A DNA stretch of 64,000 nucleotides, from contig JAOSKE010000001.1 of NCBI GenBank assembly GCA_027493775.1, positions 620,001 through 684,000 of the forward strand. Reading direction: 5' to 3'. Both the position numbers and the translations under genes were made by a program. The notes under the pieces are model-generated. The model worked only from the letters and a program-made list of their open reading frames with translations. It was not told the origin of the DNA and did no database searches. This DNA comes from Kiritimatiellia bacterium (GTDB lineage: Bacteria; Verrucomicrobiota; Kiritimatiellia; CAIVKH01). Shown one piece after another: positions 29,695-39,242 of the stretch; positions within the stretch are counted from its first letter, which is position 1, and each line of letters starts with the position of its first letter.

Positions 29695-30995
29695 GGTGTC
29701 ACCTGTCCCGCGGCAACATGCAATCGCACGAGGCTCGCGTGCGCTTGAATATCCGCCGCCGCCTCGCGTCGTTCGATGCGCTGCCACTGCGCCAACGCGC
29801 TCAAAGCGTCGAGTTGGCTGGCGCGCCCCAATTCATAGTCCCGCTTTTGCGTCTCGTAATTCTCGTGCGCAAGCCCCTGGGCCTCTTTCAGTCGTTCCAA
29901 TTGTGCGACGGAAGTTTCGTACGCGGCAAACGCCGATCGAACATCGGTCTGTGCGCTGCGCCGGAGCGCAGCGAGGTTCAGCTCGCTGATTCGCATCTGT
30001 TCCTGCTTCTCGCGTGCGCGGGAGCGAATCACACCCTCATCAAACAAGGGCAACGCCATTGCAACCGTGACATTCCATTCGCGGTCTTCATCCGGGTCTT
30101 CCCACACGCGCCACTCGCCTGATGCGAGGACTTCCGGCTGTCGTTCTCCGTGCGCCGAGCGAAATTCACGTTCCGCCGCTTCTGCGCGCGCGGCCCCCGC
30201 TTGGATATCCGCGCGTTCCTCCGCAAGGGCAAGATGCTCCTCCAACTTCGGAGGAACCGGCGGCTCGGTGTAGTCCGTGAGACGGATATCTCCGGCGGGC
30301 AGATCAATCAAAAAAGAAAGAAGCTCGCGCGAGGCTGTGGAAAGTCCGCGAACGGCCTCCGCTTCCACTCTGGTCTCGGCGAGATCAGTTTGTGCGCTGA
30401 TTAAATCCGCGCGGCGCGAACGCCCGAGTTTCACACGGTCTTGCAGCGCGTCAACCGTCTCGGCCAGCGCGTCGGTGAGTTGTTTCAAAAGCGCCATATC
30501 GCGATCATACGCCAGCACCTGATGATAGGCATCGGCAACATCCAAATAGAGCATCTCCAACGCTCGTCGCTCATCGAAACGCGCGGCGCGCCCTTCCGCT
30601 TCACGGGCTTCGGCGATGCGCGTGGTACGGAACCCGCGATACAACGACTGTTCCGCGCGAATTCCAAGCGCGTAGGACTCCGGATTTCTGCTTGAAGAAT
30701 CGCTCCGGTCATTCCGGCGGTCGTTTTGAAACGTTGCCGAACCGACGAAAGAGAGCGATGGGATCAATGTGTCGCGCGACTGCCGATACCGATCTTCTGC
30801 CGCGCGCCATTCCGCCGCCGCAATTCCCACACGTTCGTTTCGGGCAAGTGCGCGCTCGTAGCACGCGCTCAAGTCAAGTGAAGCGACCTCCGCCCGCGCT
30901 GCGCCGCTACTTAAAAGGAATAGCGCGGACGCCACAATCAAGAGACTGCGAAAAGGGCCAAGGCTGGAAGAACGGGACAAGGGAGGCATGGGCAT
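29691..30995 (-). CDS. outer membrane efflux protein (TolC/OEP family)
   Basis: 434 aa. An N-terminal signal peptide (ALFLLSSGAARA, cleavage likely after ARA) is followed by two similar halves of long coiled-coil helices, as in trimeric TolC channels; LDLSACYERALARNERVG matches the OEP start. Forms the outer-membrane exit duct for the RND pump encoded next. It follows fmt by 18 bases. No adaptor protein is encoded nearby. Confidence 0.88.
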   Translation of the reverse strand: MPMPPLSRSSSLGPFRSLLIVASALFLLSSGAARAEVASLDLSACYERALARNERVGIAAAEWRAAEDRYRQSRDTLIPSLSFVGSATFQNDRRNDRSDSSSRNPESYALGIRAEQSLYRGFRTTRIAEAREAEGRAARFDERRALEMLYLDVADAYHQVLAYDRDMALLKQLTDALAETVDALQDRVKLGRSRRADLISAQTDLAETRVEAEAVRGLSTASRELLSFLIDLPAGDIRLTDYTEPPVPPKLEEHLALAEERADIQAGAARAEAAEREFRSAHGERQPEVLASGEWRVWEDPDEDREWNVTVAMALPLFDEGVIRSRAREKQEQMRISELNLAALRRSAQTDVRSAFAAYETSVAQLERLKEAQGLAHENYETQKRDYELGRASQLDALSALAQWQRIERREAAADIQAHASLVRLHVAAGQVTP

Positions 30996-31013
30996 CGTCC
31001 TAAACTTCGCATT

Positions 31014-31937
31014 CTACCCCATAATGGCGCCGACGGACAACCTGCAGCCGCGCAGATAGTCGCTTCCCGACATCAGTCGCTTCCCCTCCGGTTGCACCTC
31101 CAGCAGACGAAGTGCCCCTTCCCCGCACGCAACAACTGGGCCATCTCCTCTAAGCTCCAGCAAGGTGCCGGGTTGGCCGCTTCCCGATTCAACACGGGTT
31201 TTCGAAACCCCAAGGCGGCCGATCGGGGTTGCGCAAAAAGAGCCGGGCCAAGGCTGAAAGGCGCGTGTTCGATTGTGCAGCACGCTCGCCGGTTGAGTCC
31301 AATCTAACGCTCCGTCACTCTTTTCAAGCTTTCTCGCCCACGTCGCCTTGGATTCATCCTGCTCACGAGGTTGCGCCGTTCCCCGCTCCAACTGTGCAAT
31401 AGCACGAAGCATCAATTCTGTGCCCATTGTCGCCAATTGCGGCTCAATGATGGAGAGATTGTCCTCCGACAAAATCGGAAATCGCTTCTGCAGCAAAATC
31501 GGGCCGGCATCCATCTTTGATACGACCTGTTGAATCGTCCCCCCCGTCTCAGTTTTGCCATCCGCAATTGCCCACTGCATTGGCGCTGCGCCACGATATT
31601 CAGGCAATAACGAGGGGTGGATATTGATAAATCCAAGGCGCGGCAACGCGAGGATGCTCTTGGGTAAATACTGTCCATACGCCGCGACAACGGCGAGGTC
31701 TGCATCAAGCGCAGCCAGATTTTCTGTGATGTCGCCGATTTTTTCGGGGGTCAAAACTGGAACACCCAACTCTTCCGCGCGCTGCTTCACAGGGCAGGCG
31801 CGGATTTGACGCCCCCGCCCCTGCGGGCGGTTCGGTTGAGTCACACACACGCACAGTTCGTGTTCCGAGCCGTGCAATCCCTCAAAGGCGGGCACAGCGA
31901 ATCGGTCGGAACCCATAAATATGATTTTCAAAGCCAT
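31014..31937 (-). CDS. fmt: methionyl-tRNA formyltransferase
   Basis: Formylates Met-tRNAfMet for initiation. It has 307 aa with MGSDRFAVPAFEGL at the N-terminus, the catalytic stretch INIHPSLLPEYRGAAPMQWA (Asn, His, and SLLPxYRG for the formyl donor), and DAGPILLQKR. The C-terminal OB-like domain (FQPWPGSF) is complete. The normally adjacent peptide deformylase is not here. The initiator tRNA it modifies is encoded at 39.1 kb. Confidence 0.95.
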   Translation of the reverse strand: MALKIIFMGSDRFAVPAFEGLHGSEHELCVCVTQPNRPQGRGRQIRACPVKQRAEELGVPVLTPEKIGDITENLAALDADLAVVAAYGQYLPKSILALPRLGFINIHPSLLPEYRGAAPMQWAIADGKTETGGTIQQVVSKMDAGPILLQKRFPILSEDNLSIIEPQLATMGTELMLRAIAQLERGTAQPREQDESKATWARKLEKSDGALDWTQPASVLHNRTRAFQPWPGSFCATPIGRLGVSKTRVESGSGQPGTLLELRGDGPVVACGEGALRLLEVQPEGKRLMSGSDYLRGCRLSVGAIMG

Positions 31938-31983
31938 AACGATTCAGTTCATGATAAAGATACAACGTTTATTCGTCCATGAG

Positions 31984-32994
31984 ATGCTGATGCCGAATGC
32001 AGAAGAAAAGAAACCCGACGCGCAACCGATGATTCCCATCATTGTCCCCTTTCCAACCTGGGATGACTGGGTGGCGGAATGTATTGCGGGCTGCGCAGAG
32101 CTGGATTATCCCGACGTTGAAATTTATTTGCTGCCGGACGAACCGTTGCCGACGGATCGCGCGGAAGAAGCGCGACGCCTTGCAAAAGGCCGCGCTGTCC
32201 ACATCCTGCCGACTGGACGCGGCAATCCCGCGCAGAAGCGGAATGTTGCGTTGCGCGCGTCTTCTGCGCCATGGGCTGCGTTGATTGATGCCGACGCATT
32301 TCCGCGAGCGGATTGGCTGAAAAACGCGACGGCGGAGGCGACAGAAGAAGTTGGTATTGTCGCTGGCCCAAACATCACGCCGCCCAACGATCCGCTGTCG
32401 CGTCAGATTTCCGGACTTGTCATGCGCAGCGCACTGGGCTTTGGCGCGGGCTACATTCGCCACTATCCCGTTGCCCGCCATGAAATCGAGGAGATGCCGA
32501 CCTGCAATATGATTATCCGTCGCCTTCCCGACCTTTTCTTTCGCGAGGAGTTTGCGACGGCGGAAGACATGATGTATTGCCGCGATACTCGCGAGCGTGG
32601 CTATAAAATAATTTACTCGCCCGAGGTCGTCGTTTTCCATCATCGCCGTACGTTCCCCATTCAATTTGCGCGGCAATTTTTCTTTTATGGTCGCGACAAG
32701 GGACGCCTCACTGCACGCGGCCACTCGTCCGCTCGTCTCGGTCACGCGATGCCTGCGGGTCTCTTGCTATACGCGATTGCGACGCTGGTCTTCGCGTTGA
32801 TTCACCCGTTGCCTCTTTGGTGGTTGCTCCCCGCCGCCGTATACGCAGTTGCGGTGGTCGTTGAATCCGTTCGCCACGCGCACACGCCGCTCCTCGCGTT
32901 ATGCGGTCTGCTTGGGTTTCCCGTCGCTCATGCGAGTTACGGCTACGGCTACTTACGTGGGCTGCCGATTGGTTGGCGCGAGCGCAAGCAATAG
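31984..32994 (+). CDS. glycosyltransferase family 2 protein
   Basis: About 336 aa. A GT-A fold N-terminus with IPIIVPFPTWDD, ALIDADAFPRADWL (the metal-binding acidic motif) and EEFATAEDMMYCRDTR (catalytic-region ED), followed by two or three C-terminal membrane helices. Probably transfers a sugar to a lipid or surface glycan; the donor is unknown. ATG 31984 is chosen since the protein core starts soon after; upstream ATGs overlap the fmt promoter. It converges with the YfhO-like gene nine bases downstream. Confidence 0.82.
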   Translation: MLMPNAEEKKPDAQPMIPIIVPFPTWDDWVAECIAGCAELDYPDVEIYLLPDEPLPTDRAEEARRLAKGRAVHILPTGRGNPAQKRNVALRASSAPWAALIDADAFPRADWLKNATAEATEEVGIVAGPNITPPNDPLSRQISGLVMRSALGFGAGYIRHYPVARHEIEEMPTCNMIIRRLPDLFFREEFATAEDMMYCRDTRERGYKIIYSPEVVVFHHRRTFPIQFARQFFFYGRDKGRLTARGHSSARLGHAMPAGLLLYAIATLVFALIHPLPLWWLLPAAVYAVAVVVESVRHAHTPLLALCGLLGFPVAHASYGYGYLRGLPIGWRERKQ

Positions 32995-33002
32995 ACTGAT
33001 GG

Positions 33003-35436
33003 CTACGCGGTGGCAGATTCAGGTTCGCGCTTGAAGGCACAGACAAAAACTGCGCCGAGGCCGATGAGCAATCCTGCGCCCTGCAAAAGCAAGGTCAGTC
33101 GCGGAGGACAATGCTCCAGCTCAATCGTGTTGATGCCCGGCCCAACGAAAACACCGGTAAAGACGTGATCCGTACGAAATACCTCTGCTGGCTTTCCATT
33201 GATCCACGCCTTCCAATATGGAGTGAACTTTTCGCTCGCGCGAAGAACGGCCGGAACATCAGATGCTACTTTGAGCTTAATCCGTCCGGTGTCCATCTCC
33301 TGCACCGTGATCGAACCTGTCAGCCCGTTGCCGCTGCTCTCTGGCAAATCTGCATCGGGTGAAACAAGAACGCGCTCGAACGGAGCGCGGCTTGCATCTT
33401 TCAAACGCGCCAGCGTGGTCGGGCCATCGGCTGTTTCCCATCCTGCAATCAGCGCATAGCGCGGCGCCGGTGCGGTCAGTTGCGCAATGATCTGCTGGCC
33501 TGGCTGCTGTTGCGTCGCCGGAACAACTGTGACGCCTGCGCCCTGTGGAAAAACATTAAACGCATACGCGAGATCGAAGTGGCCCTTGAACATCGGATTG
33601 TTCTGAAGTTGCGGCCAGAGATCACCCGGCCCCATCACGTAGCCGATCGCAAAATATTGCCAGAGTCGGTCGGGACGACTATTCATCGCCTCCATAAATT
33701 CCTGATAGTCCTCCGGCATCCGAATTTGCGCCGCGTTGTACGTTGGAATGCCCTGATAAGGAAACAACACGGTCAGCCACTGGTTGTAAAAACTGCTCTG
33801 ATTGGCGAGAAACAGCCGCTGCGTGGTGAGACGCGGCTTCAGGAAATCAACAACAGCGTTCTTTTCAATATACCCCTTCGCGGAGGTCGTCATCACGTAG
33901 TGGCGACTCACAACCAACTGGTCAATGGCCACGAGAGCAAGGAGAAGCCAGACGAGGTTTGAACGCTGACGCATGGCCCAAAAGACTCCGACTGCGAGGA
34001 GAAGCAATATCCCTGCATGTCCGATGGACCACGCTTGATTGCTCGCCATAATCGTTCCTGCGTTGCCCCACCCCATCGCTGCAAACTTTTGTGCTGCCGT
34101 CGCTGAAGAACTTGCCAATCCTGCCCACCAGAGAATGAGCACGCCCGCGCAGCCCAGCACAATTTGTAAAAATCGCTTCGGCATTTTCGATGACGTTTTC
34201 AGTTGTTCCATTAGTCCGTTCAATCCGAATGCGGCGAGTACGCCCAATGCAAATTGGGCGACCTGCATAAACTTCACCGGCGCGCGGATGGACGACATCG
34301 CTGGCAACTCGAAGAACAGACGATAAAGCGGAGTGAATTTGCCACATCCCAGAATGAACGTAAGGAGAAGCGCGGCGCTCCAAAACACCGTGTCCGTTCT
34401 TGCCCGGCCTTTTGATTTGAATCCGATCACCATGCCCAGCAACGCCAAAGCAATCGGAATACCGCCGATGTAAAGCGTCTCAAGCTTGAAGTTCGGGAAG
34501 CCTTGTCGCGTCGTGTCCCAACCTTCTGAACGGCCGAGGCGTCCCCAATACGGCCCGCTCGGTTCGCCCGAGCGCCAACCAAAATAGCCCGGCGCAAGCC
34601 ATTCAATGGTCTCCTCCGGCGGCCAGCTCCACTGTGTTACATATTCCCAGACCTGCTGCTTGCTCTCTGGCGGCTTGTCGGTGGTCTCAAACGCATAGAA
34701 CGAAGTCGCCATCCACAGTGCGCGTGAAGCAACTAGGAGCGCCACCACGCCCATCGGAATCAGCGGTTTCAACCAAGCGCTAATGTTTTTTCCGTGATCG
34801 CGCGCAACGGCGTACACAGCGTAAGGCCCGAGGACAATCGCGAAGAACGCCGCAACGTCCGCCTGCTCCAAAAACATTCCGCCGCATACGACGCCCGCCA
34901 ACGAAGCCCCACGCCCACGACTTTCGCTGTACAGCGACTTCAATCAACCAGATGGCGAGTCCAGCAAACATCACTACGCCAAACTTTCCGATGTGCCCCG
35001 CGTAGGTCAGAAAGAACGTGCTGCCCAGCCAAAAGGCGGTCAGTGCACCCAACAGCGCAGGAACCAGTCGAATTCCCCGCGCACGAAGGAAAAGACCAAA
35101 GCCGATTGTCGCAATCGCGAGATCCGCCGCGTGAATGATGTTTTGAAAAATGCGGACGGGCAGAAGCCACAGCAGCAAGTTGGTCCAGTTGAACGCGAGA
35201 AGCGCGGGTTGACCCGCCAGCACGGAATCGTCCCAGACGCGCCAGAAGCCCGCCGGCAACCAACGCTCGCGCAACGCAATTGCGCCGATGTTGTCGTCGC
35301 TGGTGAACAGAATGTTCGAAGAAAATATCGCGTCGCGATACACCAGAAGCCCCATTCCAATCGCCAACCCGATCAGCAACCAGAAGTCCCGCGACGACCA
35401 AATACTGGAACCCGACTCTTTCGTTTTCTCGCTCAT
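33003..35436 (-). CDS. YfhO-like polytopic membrane protein (apparent frameshift)
   Basis: Roughly 810 aa with a dozen hydrophobic segments and a long periplasmic C-terminal region. WTNLLLWLLP and FLTYAGHIGKFGVVMFAGLA fit the YfhO family, GT-C-like proteins thought to modify surface polymers with sugars. The frame breaks at CCCC on plus (34907-34910); removing one base gives WAWASLAGVVCGG. It is opposite and next to the glycosyltransferase gene, so they may share a glycan pathway. A paralogue lies at 42.3 kb. Confidence 0.75.
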
Positions 35437-35607
35437 TCCTATTCCTTTAAGAGAGCGCTAGCATTGAAGAAGTCGCCCCCGCCGACAATAACGAAGTTAT
35501 GCACGGTGCGGCTTCGTGCCGACAAACATCTTGAATATTTCTGCTCCCTGCTGTAAAAAGGCATCGGACAATGATCGGGAACTCAATTACTCTCGGGCCA
35601 ATATACC

Positions 35608-36159
35608 ATGAATGCAACCCGCTCAAATAATCGGTTCCATCCCTTCTCCATCGCCATTCACTGGCTGACATTGGTGCTACTCGCCGTAGTCTACGCCTTG
35701 ATTGAGCTACGCAAGTATTATCCGAAAGGCAGCGAGATTCGCGAAGGGCTAAAGACTTGGCATTTTATTTTCGGCCTTACTATCTTCGCCATTGTGCTCA
35801 TTCGTATTGTCGTTCGCCTGATGCACCGCGCTCCACCGATCACGCCGAAGCCCCCGGTTTGGACCTGGCCCTTCCGTGAGGGAATGCACCTCGCGCTTTA
35901 CCTGTTTTTAATCGCTATGCCAATCTTGGGCTGGATGACGCTGAGCGCAAAAGGAAAGACCATTCCCTTCTGGGGTTTGCATCTTCCTCCCATCCACATT
36001 GTGGACAAGGCTCTTGCAAAGCAATTGGAAGCCACGCACGCCACCATCGCCTATGTCGGACTCGCACTGATCGCGCTTCACACGATTGCCGCACTGATTC
36101 ACCACTATATCCTTCGCGACGACGCATTGATGCGAATGCTGCCGGAACGCAAGGGCTAG
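35608..36159 (+). CDS. cybB: cytochrome b561-type protein
   Basis: 183 aa, four membrane helices. The haem-ligand histidines fit IHWLTLVLL (helix 1), TWHFIFG (helix 2), and LHTIAALIHHY (helix 4). MHLALYLFLIAMPILGWM is a typical helix 3. A diheme quinol-oxidising or superoxide-linked electron carrier of the inner membrane in the family. It stands alone. Confidence 0.87.
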   Translation: MNATRSNNRFHPFSIAIHWLTLVLLAVVYALIELRKYYPKGSEIREGLKTWHFIFGLTIFAIVLIRIVVRLMHRAPPITPKPPVWTWPFREGMHLALYLFLIAMPILGWMTLSAKGKTIPFWGLHLPPIHIVDKALAKQLEATHATIAYVGLALIALHTIAALIHHYILRDDALMRMLPERKG

Positions 36160-36346
36160 TTTCCAACATTCAACCCGCGCTAACCGCAGAATTTGAGATT
36201 TTGTCTTAACACTTCTCGGCACGACGCGGTGTAACTACTGCGGGCAAAATTACCCAGCGCAAGCCGAAGCCCATCCTTGGCTAAGGGCTTTTGCTGCACT
36301 CGACATTCGCGGAGTCATTCTAAAAATAAAGCCCGTTCGTTTGGTG

Positions 36347-37429
36347 CTATTCAAAAATGCCGAATTCGCGACGGGTCGAGGAGTGGCGATATGTCTTCTC
36401 TTTCTGCGACGGCCTTCCTCTTCTTGAGCGTTGCAAAAGTTGCGCCAGATTAGATGCCGGGACGAGTGTGCCGAAATCCTGCAAGGACGCCATCGCATGA
36501 TTTTCCGTTTCTATCCCTGCTTCTTCCACTGCGGCCAGCGCGTTTAGACCCGCTGCAAGAATGATTCCCACCCGGCCTTGAGCCACCGGAATATCCAGTA
36601 GCGGCTGTCCGGGCTTTCCCAAAAGATGCACCTTCCCTAGCAGGCCAATGCGAATCATTTCTTCAATCAATCGCTCCGCCTCCGGAAGCGCGGCTGCGGG
36701 GATTTCGCGAAAACCGACGCCAATCGTCCCATTGCGACCGGTCATTACATCGCCCACTCGCGTCATTTTGCCCTTCATGAAAATCACGACCGGATCAACC
36801 GTGGTCCCGTCATAGTTAATGATCTGAGTAACTCGGTATGGCCTGCCATCGCGCATTTCCAAAAGCCCACCGAACCGGGAAGTCATAGGAATACCTGCCG
36901 CGCGAAAAACTCCGTTCAGCGTAACACTACAAAGTGTTCCCACAACCACTCGCCCGGGCGGAACCAGATAGCCACCCAGCTCCTCACCTTCGCGACCGAT
37001 CGAAACGAACCTCCCCATCCCCAATCCCGCGTCCAACACGCCACGAATCAAACGTTGAGCGAGCGGCAGATCGCGCGAACGAATGCGCGAGAGATTCATT
37101 ACCACCGAACCAACGCTGGATTTCCGATCGAACGTCATCTTGTACGAAAGTTCATCCACCCGTGCCGACACAAACCCGACCTTGCGGACAGCAATGGACG
37201 CCTGAAGTTCTTCGATGCCTTGCCGCGTGATTTGCCGACCCGAACGACCGATGTTCTCGGTCAGTCCCAACTGATCGATCTCCAGCAAATAGTTTCGAAC
37301 CATCCGCTCTTGAACATCAATCCCGTTAGACTGAAGTTCCGTGGCAATGGATCTGCTGCCAAGTGGTTTTCCCGAAAGGGCCAAGATTCGCAAGATCGCG
37401 CTGACCCTCTGACTTTTTTCTGGATTCAT
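36347..37429 (-). CDS. nrpR: NrpR-type nitrogen regulator
   Basis: An N-terminal winged helix-turn-helix (residues ~5-75: SQRVSAILRILALSGKPLGS to LGLTENIGRSGRQITRQG) is followed by a DUF128/NRD domain (VGFVSARVDELSYKMTF, GTLCSVTLNGVFRAAGIPM, FGGLLEMRDGRPYR, GTTVDPVVIFMKGKMT). In methanogenic archaea NrpR represses nitrogen-assimilation genes and is relieved by 2-oxoglutarate. It has one NRD domain. ATG 37429 is used, 18 codons inside a longer frame, since the HTH begins directly after. It is divergent from gdhA, matching a nitrogen role. Confidence 0.88.
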   Translation of the reverse strand: MNPEKSQRVSAILRILALSGKPLGSRSIATELQSNGIDVQERMVRNYLLEIDQLGLTENIGRSGRQITRQGIEELQASIAVRKVGFVSARVDELSYKMTFDRKSSVGSVVMNLSRIRSRDLPLAQRLIRGVLDAGLGMGRFVSIGREGEELGGYLVPPGRVVVGTLCSVTLNGVFRAAGIPMTSRFGGLLEMRDGRPYRVTQIINYDGTTVDPVVIFMKGKMTRVGDVMTGRNGTIGVGFREIPAAALPEAERLIEEMIRIGLLGKVHLLGKPGQPLLDIPVAQGRVGIILAAGLNALAAVEEAGIETENHAMASLQDFGTLVPASNLAQLLQRSRRGRPSQKEKTYRHSSTRREFGIFE

Positions 37430-37448
37430 CTTTGCGCTCCCACTCAAA

Positions 37449-37462
37449 CGGCAATATTGCCG
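37449..37462. promoter_or_regulatory. 14-bp palindrome, candidate NrpR operator
   Basis: CGGCAATATTGCCG is a perfect palindrome 20 bases upstream of nrpR. Half-sites GGCAAT or ATTGCC recur in the same intergenic region at 37531-37536 and 37588-37593, and GCCGT at 37545. The position suits autoregulation and gdhA control; archaeal NrpR uses a GGAA-N6-TTCC palindrome, different but similarly spaced. Confidence 0.45.
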
Positions 37463-37579
37463 CTTCAAAACACATGAAAGCAACGAAAATTCTCCGCCAA
37501 CTGTTCAATCCTCGCCTAATTTGCGCTTTCATTGCCAATTCACTGCCGTAATAGATTAACATTTTTCTGAAATTTCCTG

Positions 37580-37607
37580 TTGCGAACGGCAATCGAATAC
37601 CTACATT
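37580..37607 (+). promoter_or_regulatory. candidate gdhA promoter with GGCAAT in the spacer
   Basis: TTGCGA (37580-37585), 16-base spacer, TACATT (37602-37607). The half-site CGGCAAT sits inside the spacer, where a bound repressor would block RNA polymerase. Both hexamers are only four of six. Confidence 0.3.
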
Positions 37608-37673
37608 CCCACATCACGTGTTTCACCGCAGGCAGGTTGCCCGCATGAATCGCTCAGAAGTTTGGAGAAGAAA

Positions 37674-38924
37674 ATGTCGGAACAGTTGAATCCTTTCAAA
37701 GTGGCACAGGCGCAGTTTGATGAAGCGGCCGAAATCCTCGGACTCGATCAGGCCATGCGCGACTTGCTGCGCTGGCCTCGCCGCGAATATCAGTTCACGA
37801 TCCCGGTTAAGATGGACAACGGAACCAGCAAGGTATTCCACGGCTATCGCGTCCAGTACAACGACGCGCGTGGTCCTAACAAGGGCGGCATTCGTTGGCA
37901 CCCAGACGAGACGATTGACACCGTCCGCGCGCTCTCCGCATGGATGACGTGGAAATGCTCTGTCGTTGACATTCCACTGGGCGGCGGCAAGGGCGGCATT
38001 ACCTGCGACCCCAAGATGCTTTCGGACGGTGAAAAAGAACGCCTCGCGCGCGGCTGGGTACGCATGGTCGCCCGCGAGTTGGGCAAGCACCGCGACGTTC
38101 CCGCCCCTGACGTGTACACCACTCCCCAAATCATGGCGTGGATGCTCGATGAGTTTGAAACCATTGTCGGACGCTCGCATCCGGCGGTAATCACCGGCAA
38201 GCCCCTAGCGCTGGGCGGTTCAAAGGGCCGCACCGACGCAACTGCGCGCGGAGGAATTTATACCGTGCGCGAGGCATCCAAACTCCTCGGCTTGAACCCG
38301 AAGGGTACCTTCGCCATTCAGGGCTTCGGCAACGCGGGGCAGCACGCCGCCGTTCTGCATCCGGCGATTCTTGGAGGCGGCACACTCGTTGCCGTGTCCG
38401 ATACCAGCGGGGCGATTTACAACCCGGCTGGAATTGACGCGGCGGAGATCATCGCCTTCAAAAAGCAGACGGGCAAAATCAAGAACTTCCCCGGCGCAAA
38501 GGCGATCACGAACGATGAGTTACTCGCTCTGAACGTGGATGTCCTCTATCCTGCCGCGCTTGAAAACGTGATCACGGAAGCGAACGCCGCAAAGATCAAT
38601 GCGAATATCGTCTGCGAGCTCGCCAATGGCCCCACCACTCCCGCTGCGGACAAAATCATGTACGCCAAGGGAATCCATGTGATCCCCGACTTTCTGGCAA
38701 ATGCCGGCGGTGTTACCGTCAGCTACTTCGAGCAGGTCCAGAATACCTACAATTACTACTGGTCCCTCGAAGAAGTGTGCAGCCGGCTCGACAGAAAAAT
38801 GACCGAGGCCTATCACAACGTTTATCGCATGCACCTCGATAAAAAGGTCCACATGCGACTCGCCGCCTATCTCGTCGCCGTACAGCGCGTCGCCGAGGCG
38901 GTAAAGTTGCGCGGCTGGGTCTGA
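37674..38924 (+). CDS. gdhA: glutamate dehydrogenase
   Basis: Interconverts 2-oxoglutarate plus ammonia and glutamate. It has 416 aa, the hexameric class. GPNKGGIRWHP, VDIPLGGGKGGITCDP (catalytic Lys), PAPDVYTTPQIMAWMLDEF, FAIQGFGNAGQHAA (dinucleotide fold) and EANAAKINANIVCELANGPTTP are all present. ATG 37674 has GGAG seven bases upstream; a TTG four codons earlier is rejected. Divergent from nrpR, so ammonium assimilation probably falls under its control. Confidence 0.96.
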   Translation: MSEQLNPFKVAQAQFDEAAEILGLDQAMRDLLRWPRREYQFTIPVKMDNGTSKVFHGYRVQYNDARGPNKGGIRWHPDETIDTVRALSAWMTWKCSVVDIPLGGGKGGITCDPKMLSDGEKERLARGWVRMVARELGKHRDVPAPDVYTTPQIMAWMLDEFETIVGRSHPAVITGKPLALGGSKGRTDATARGGIYTVREASKLLGLNPKGTFAIQGFGNAGQHAAVLHPAILGGGTLVAVSDTSGAIYNPAGIDAAEIIAFKKQTGKIKNFPGAKAITNDELLALNVDVLYPAALENVITEANAAKINANIVCELANGPTTPAADKIMYAKGIHVIPDFLANAGGVTVSYFEQVQNTYNYYWSLEEVCSRLDRKMTEAYHNVYRMHLDKKVHMRLAAYLVAVQRVAEAVKLRGWV

Positions 38925-38947
38925 TTCCCGGTTCCAATCAAACGATA

Positions 38948-38979
38948 AAAATATAGCCCGCCCAAGCGGGCTATATTTT
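38948..38979 (+). terminator. gdhA terminator
   Basis: AAATATAGCCCGC and its complement around a CCAA loop, followed by T-residues: a strong rho-independent terminator 23 bases after the gdhA stop. Confidence 0.9.
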
Positions 38980-39104
38980 TCTCTGCAACACCTTCACGGA
39001 ATGAGGCTTTCGGAACACTCTCCGAAAAACAAAAAAGTATTCTTCAGCGCTTGCTTTCCTGGGAAACGTGTGTGATAAGTCTTATCCACCTTTTTGAATT
39101 TGAC

Positions 39105-39181
39105 TGCGGGGTGGAGCAGCCAGGCAGCTCGTCAGGCTCATAACCTGAAGGTCATCGGTTCAAATCCGATCCCCGCTACCA
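39105..39181 (+). tRNA. initiator tRNA-fMet (CAT)
   Basis: 77 nt with encoded CCA. The D-arm GGAGCAGCCAGGCAGCTC and the anticodon loop CTCATAA match bacterial initiators rather than elongator tRNA-Met. The 1:72 position is a T-T mismatch, keeping the unpaired end that Fmt and initiation factors need. The usual three G-C pairs of the anticodon stem are reduced to two: the outermost is A-T. A GATAAG/CTTATC palindrome lies at 39074-39086 in the promoter region. Confidence 0.93.
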
Positions 39182-39192
39182 ACTTATACAAG

Positions 39193-39222
39193 GCGCACAC
39201 CGTTCGGTGTGCGCTTTTTTTT
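39193..39222 (+). terminator. tRNA-fMet terminator
   Basis: GCGCACACC and its complement around GTTC, followed by eight T. Strong rho-independent terminator 11 bases after the tRNA CCA. Confidence 0.92.
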
Positions 39223-39242
39223 ATCGCGAACAGCCACCCGAG

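Noticed and set aside
39105..39181. Elongator tRNA-Met
   Set aside because: The 77-nt length, D-arm and 1:72 mismatch fit the initiator form.
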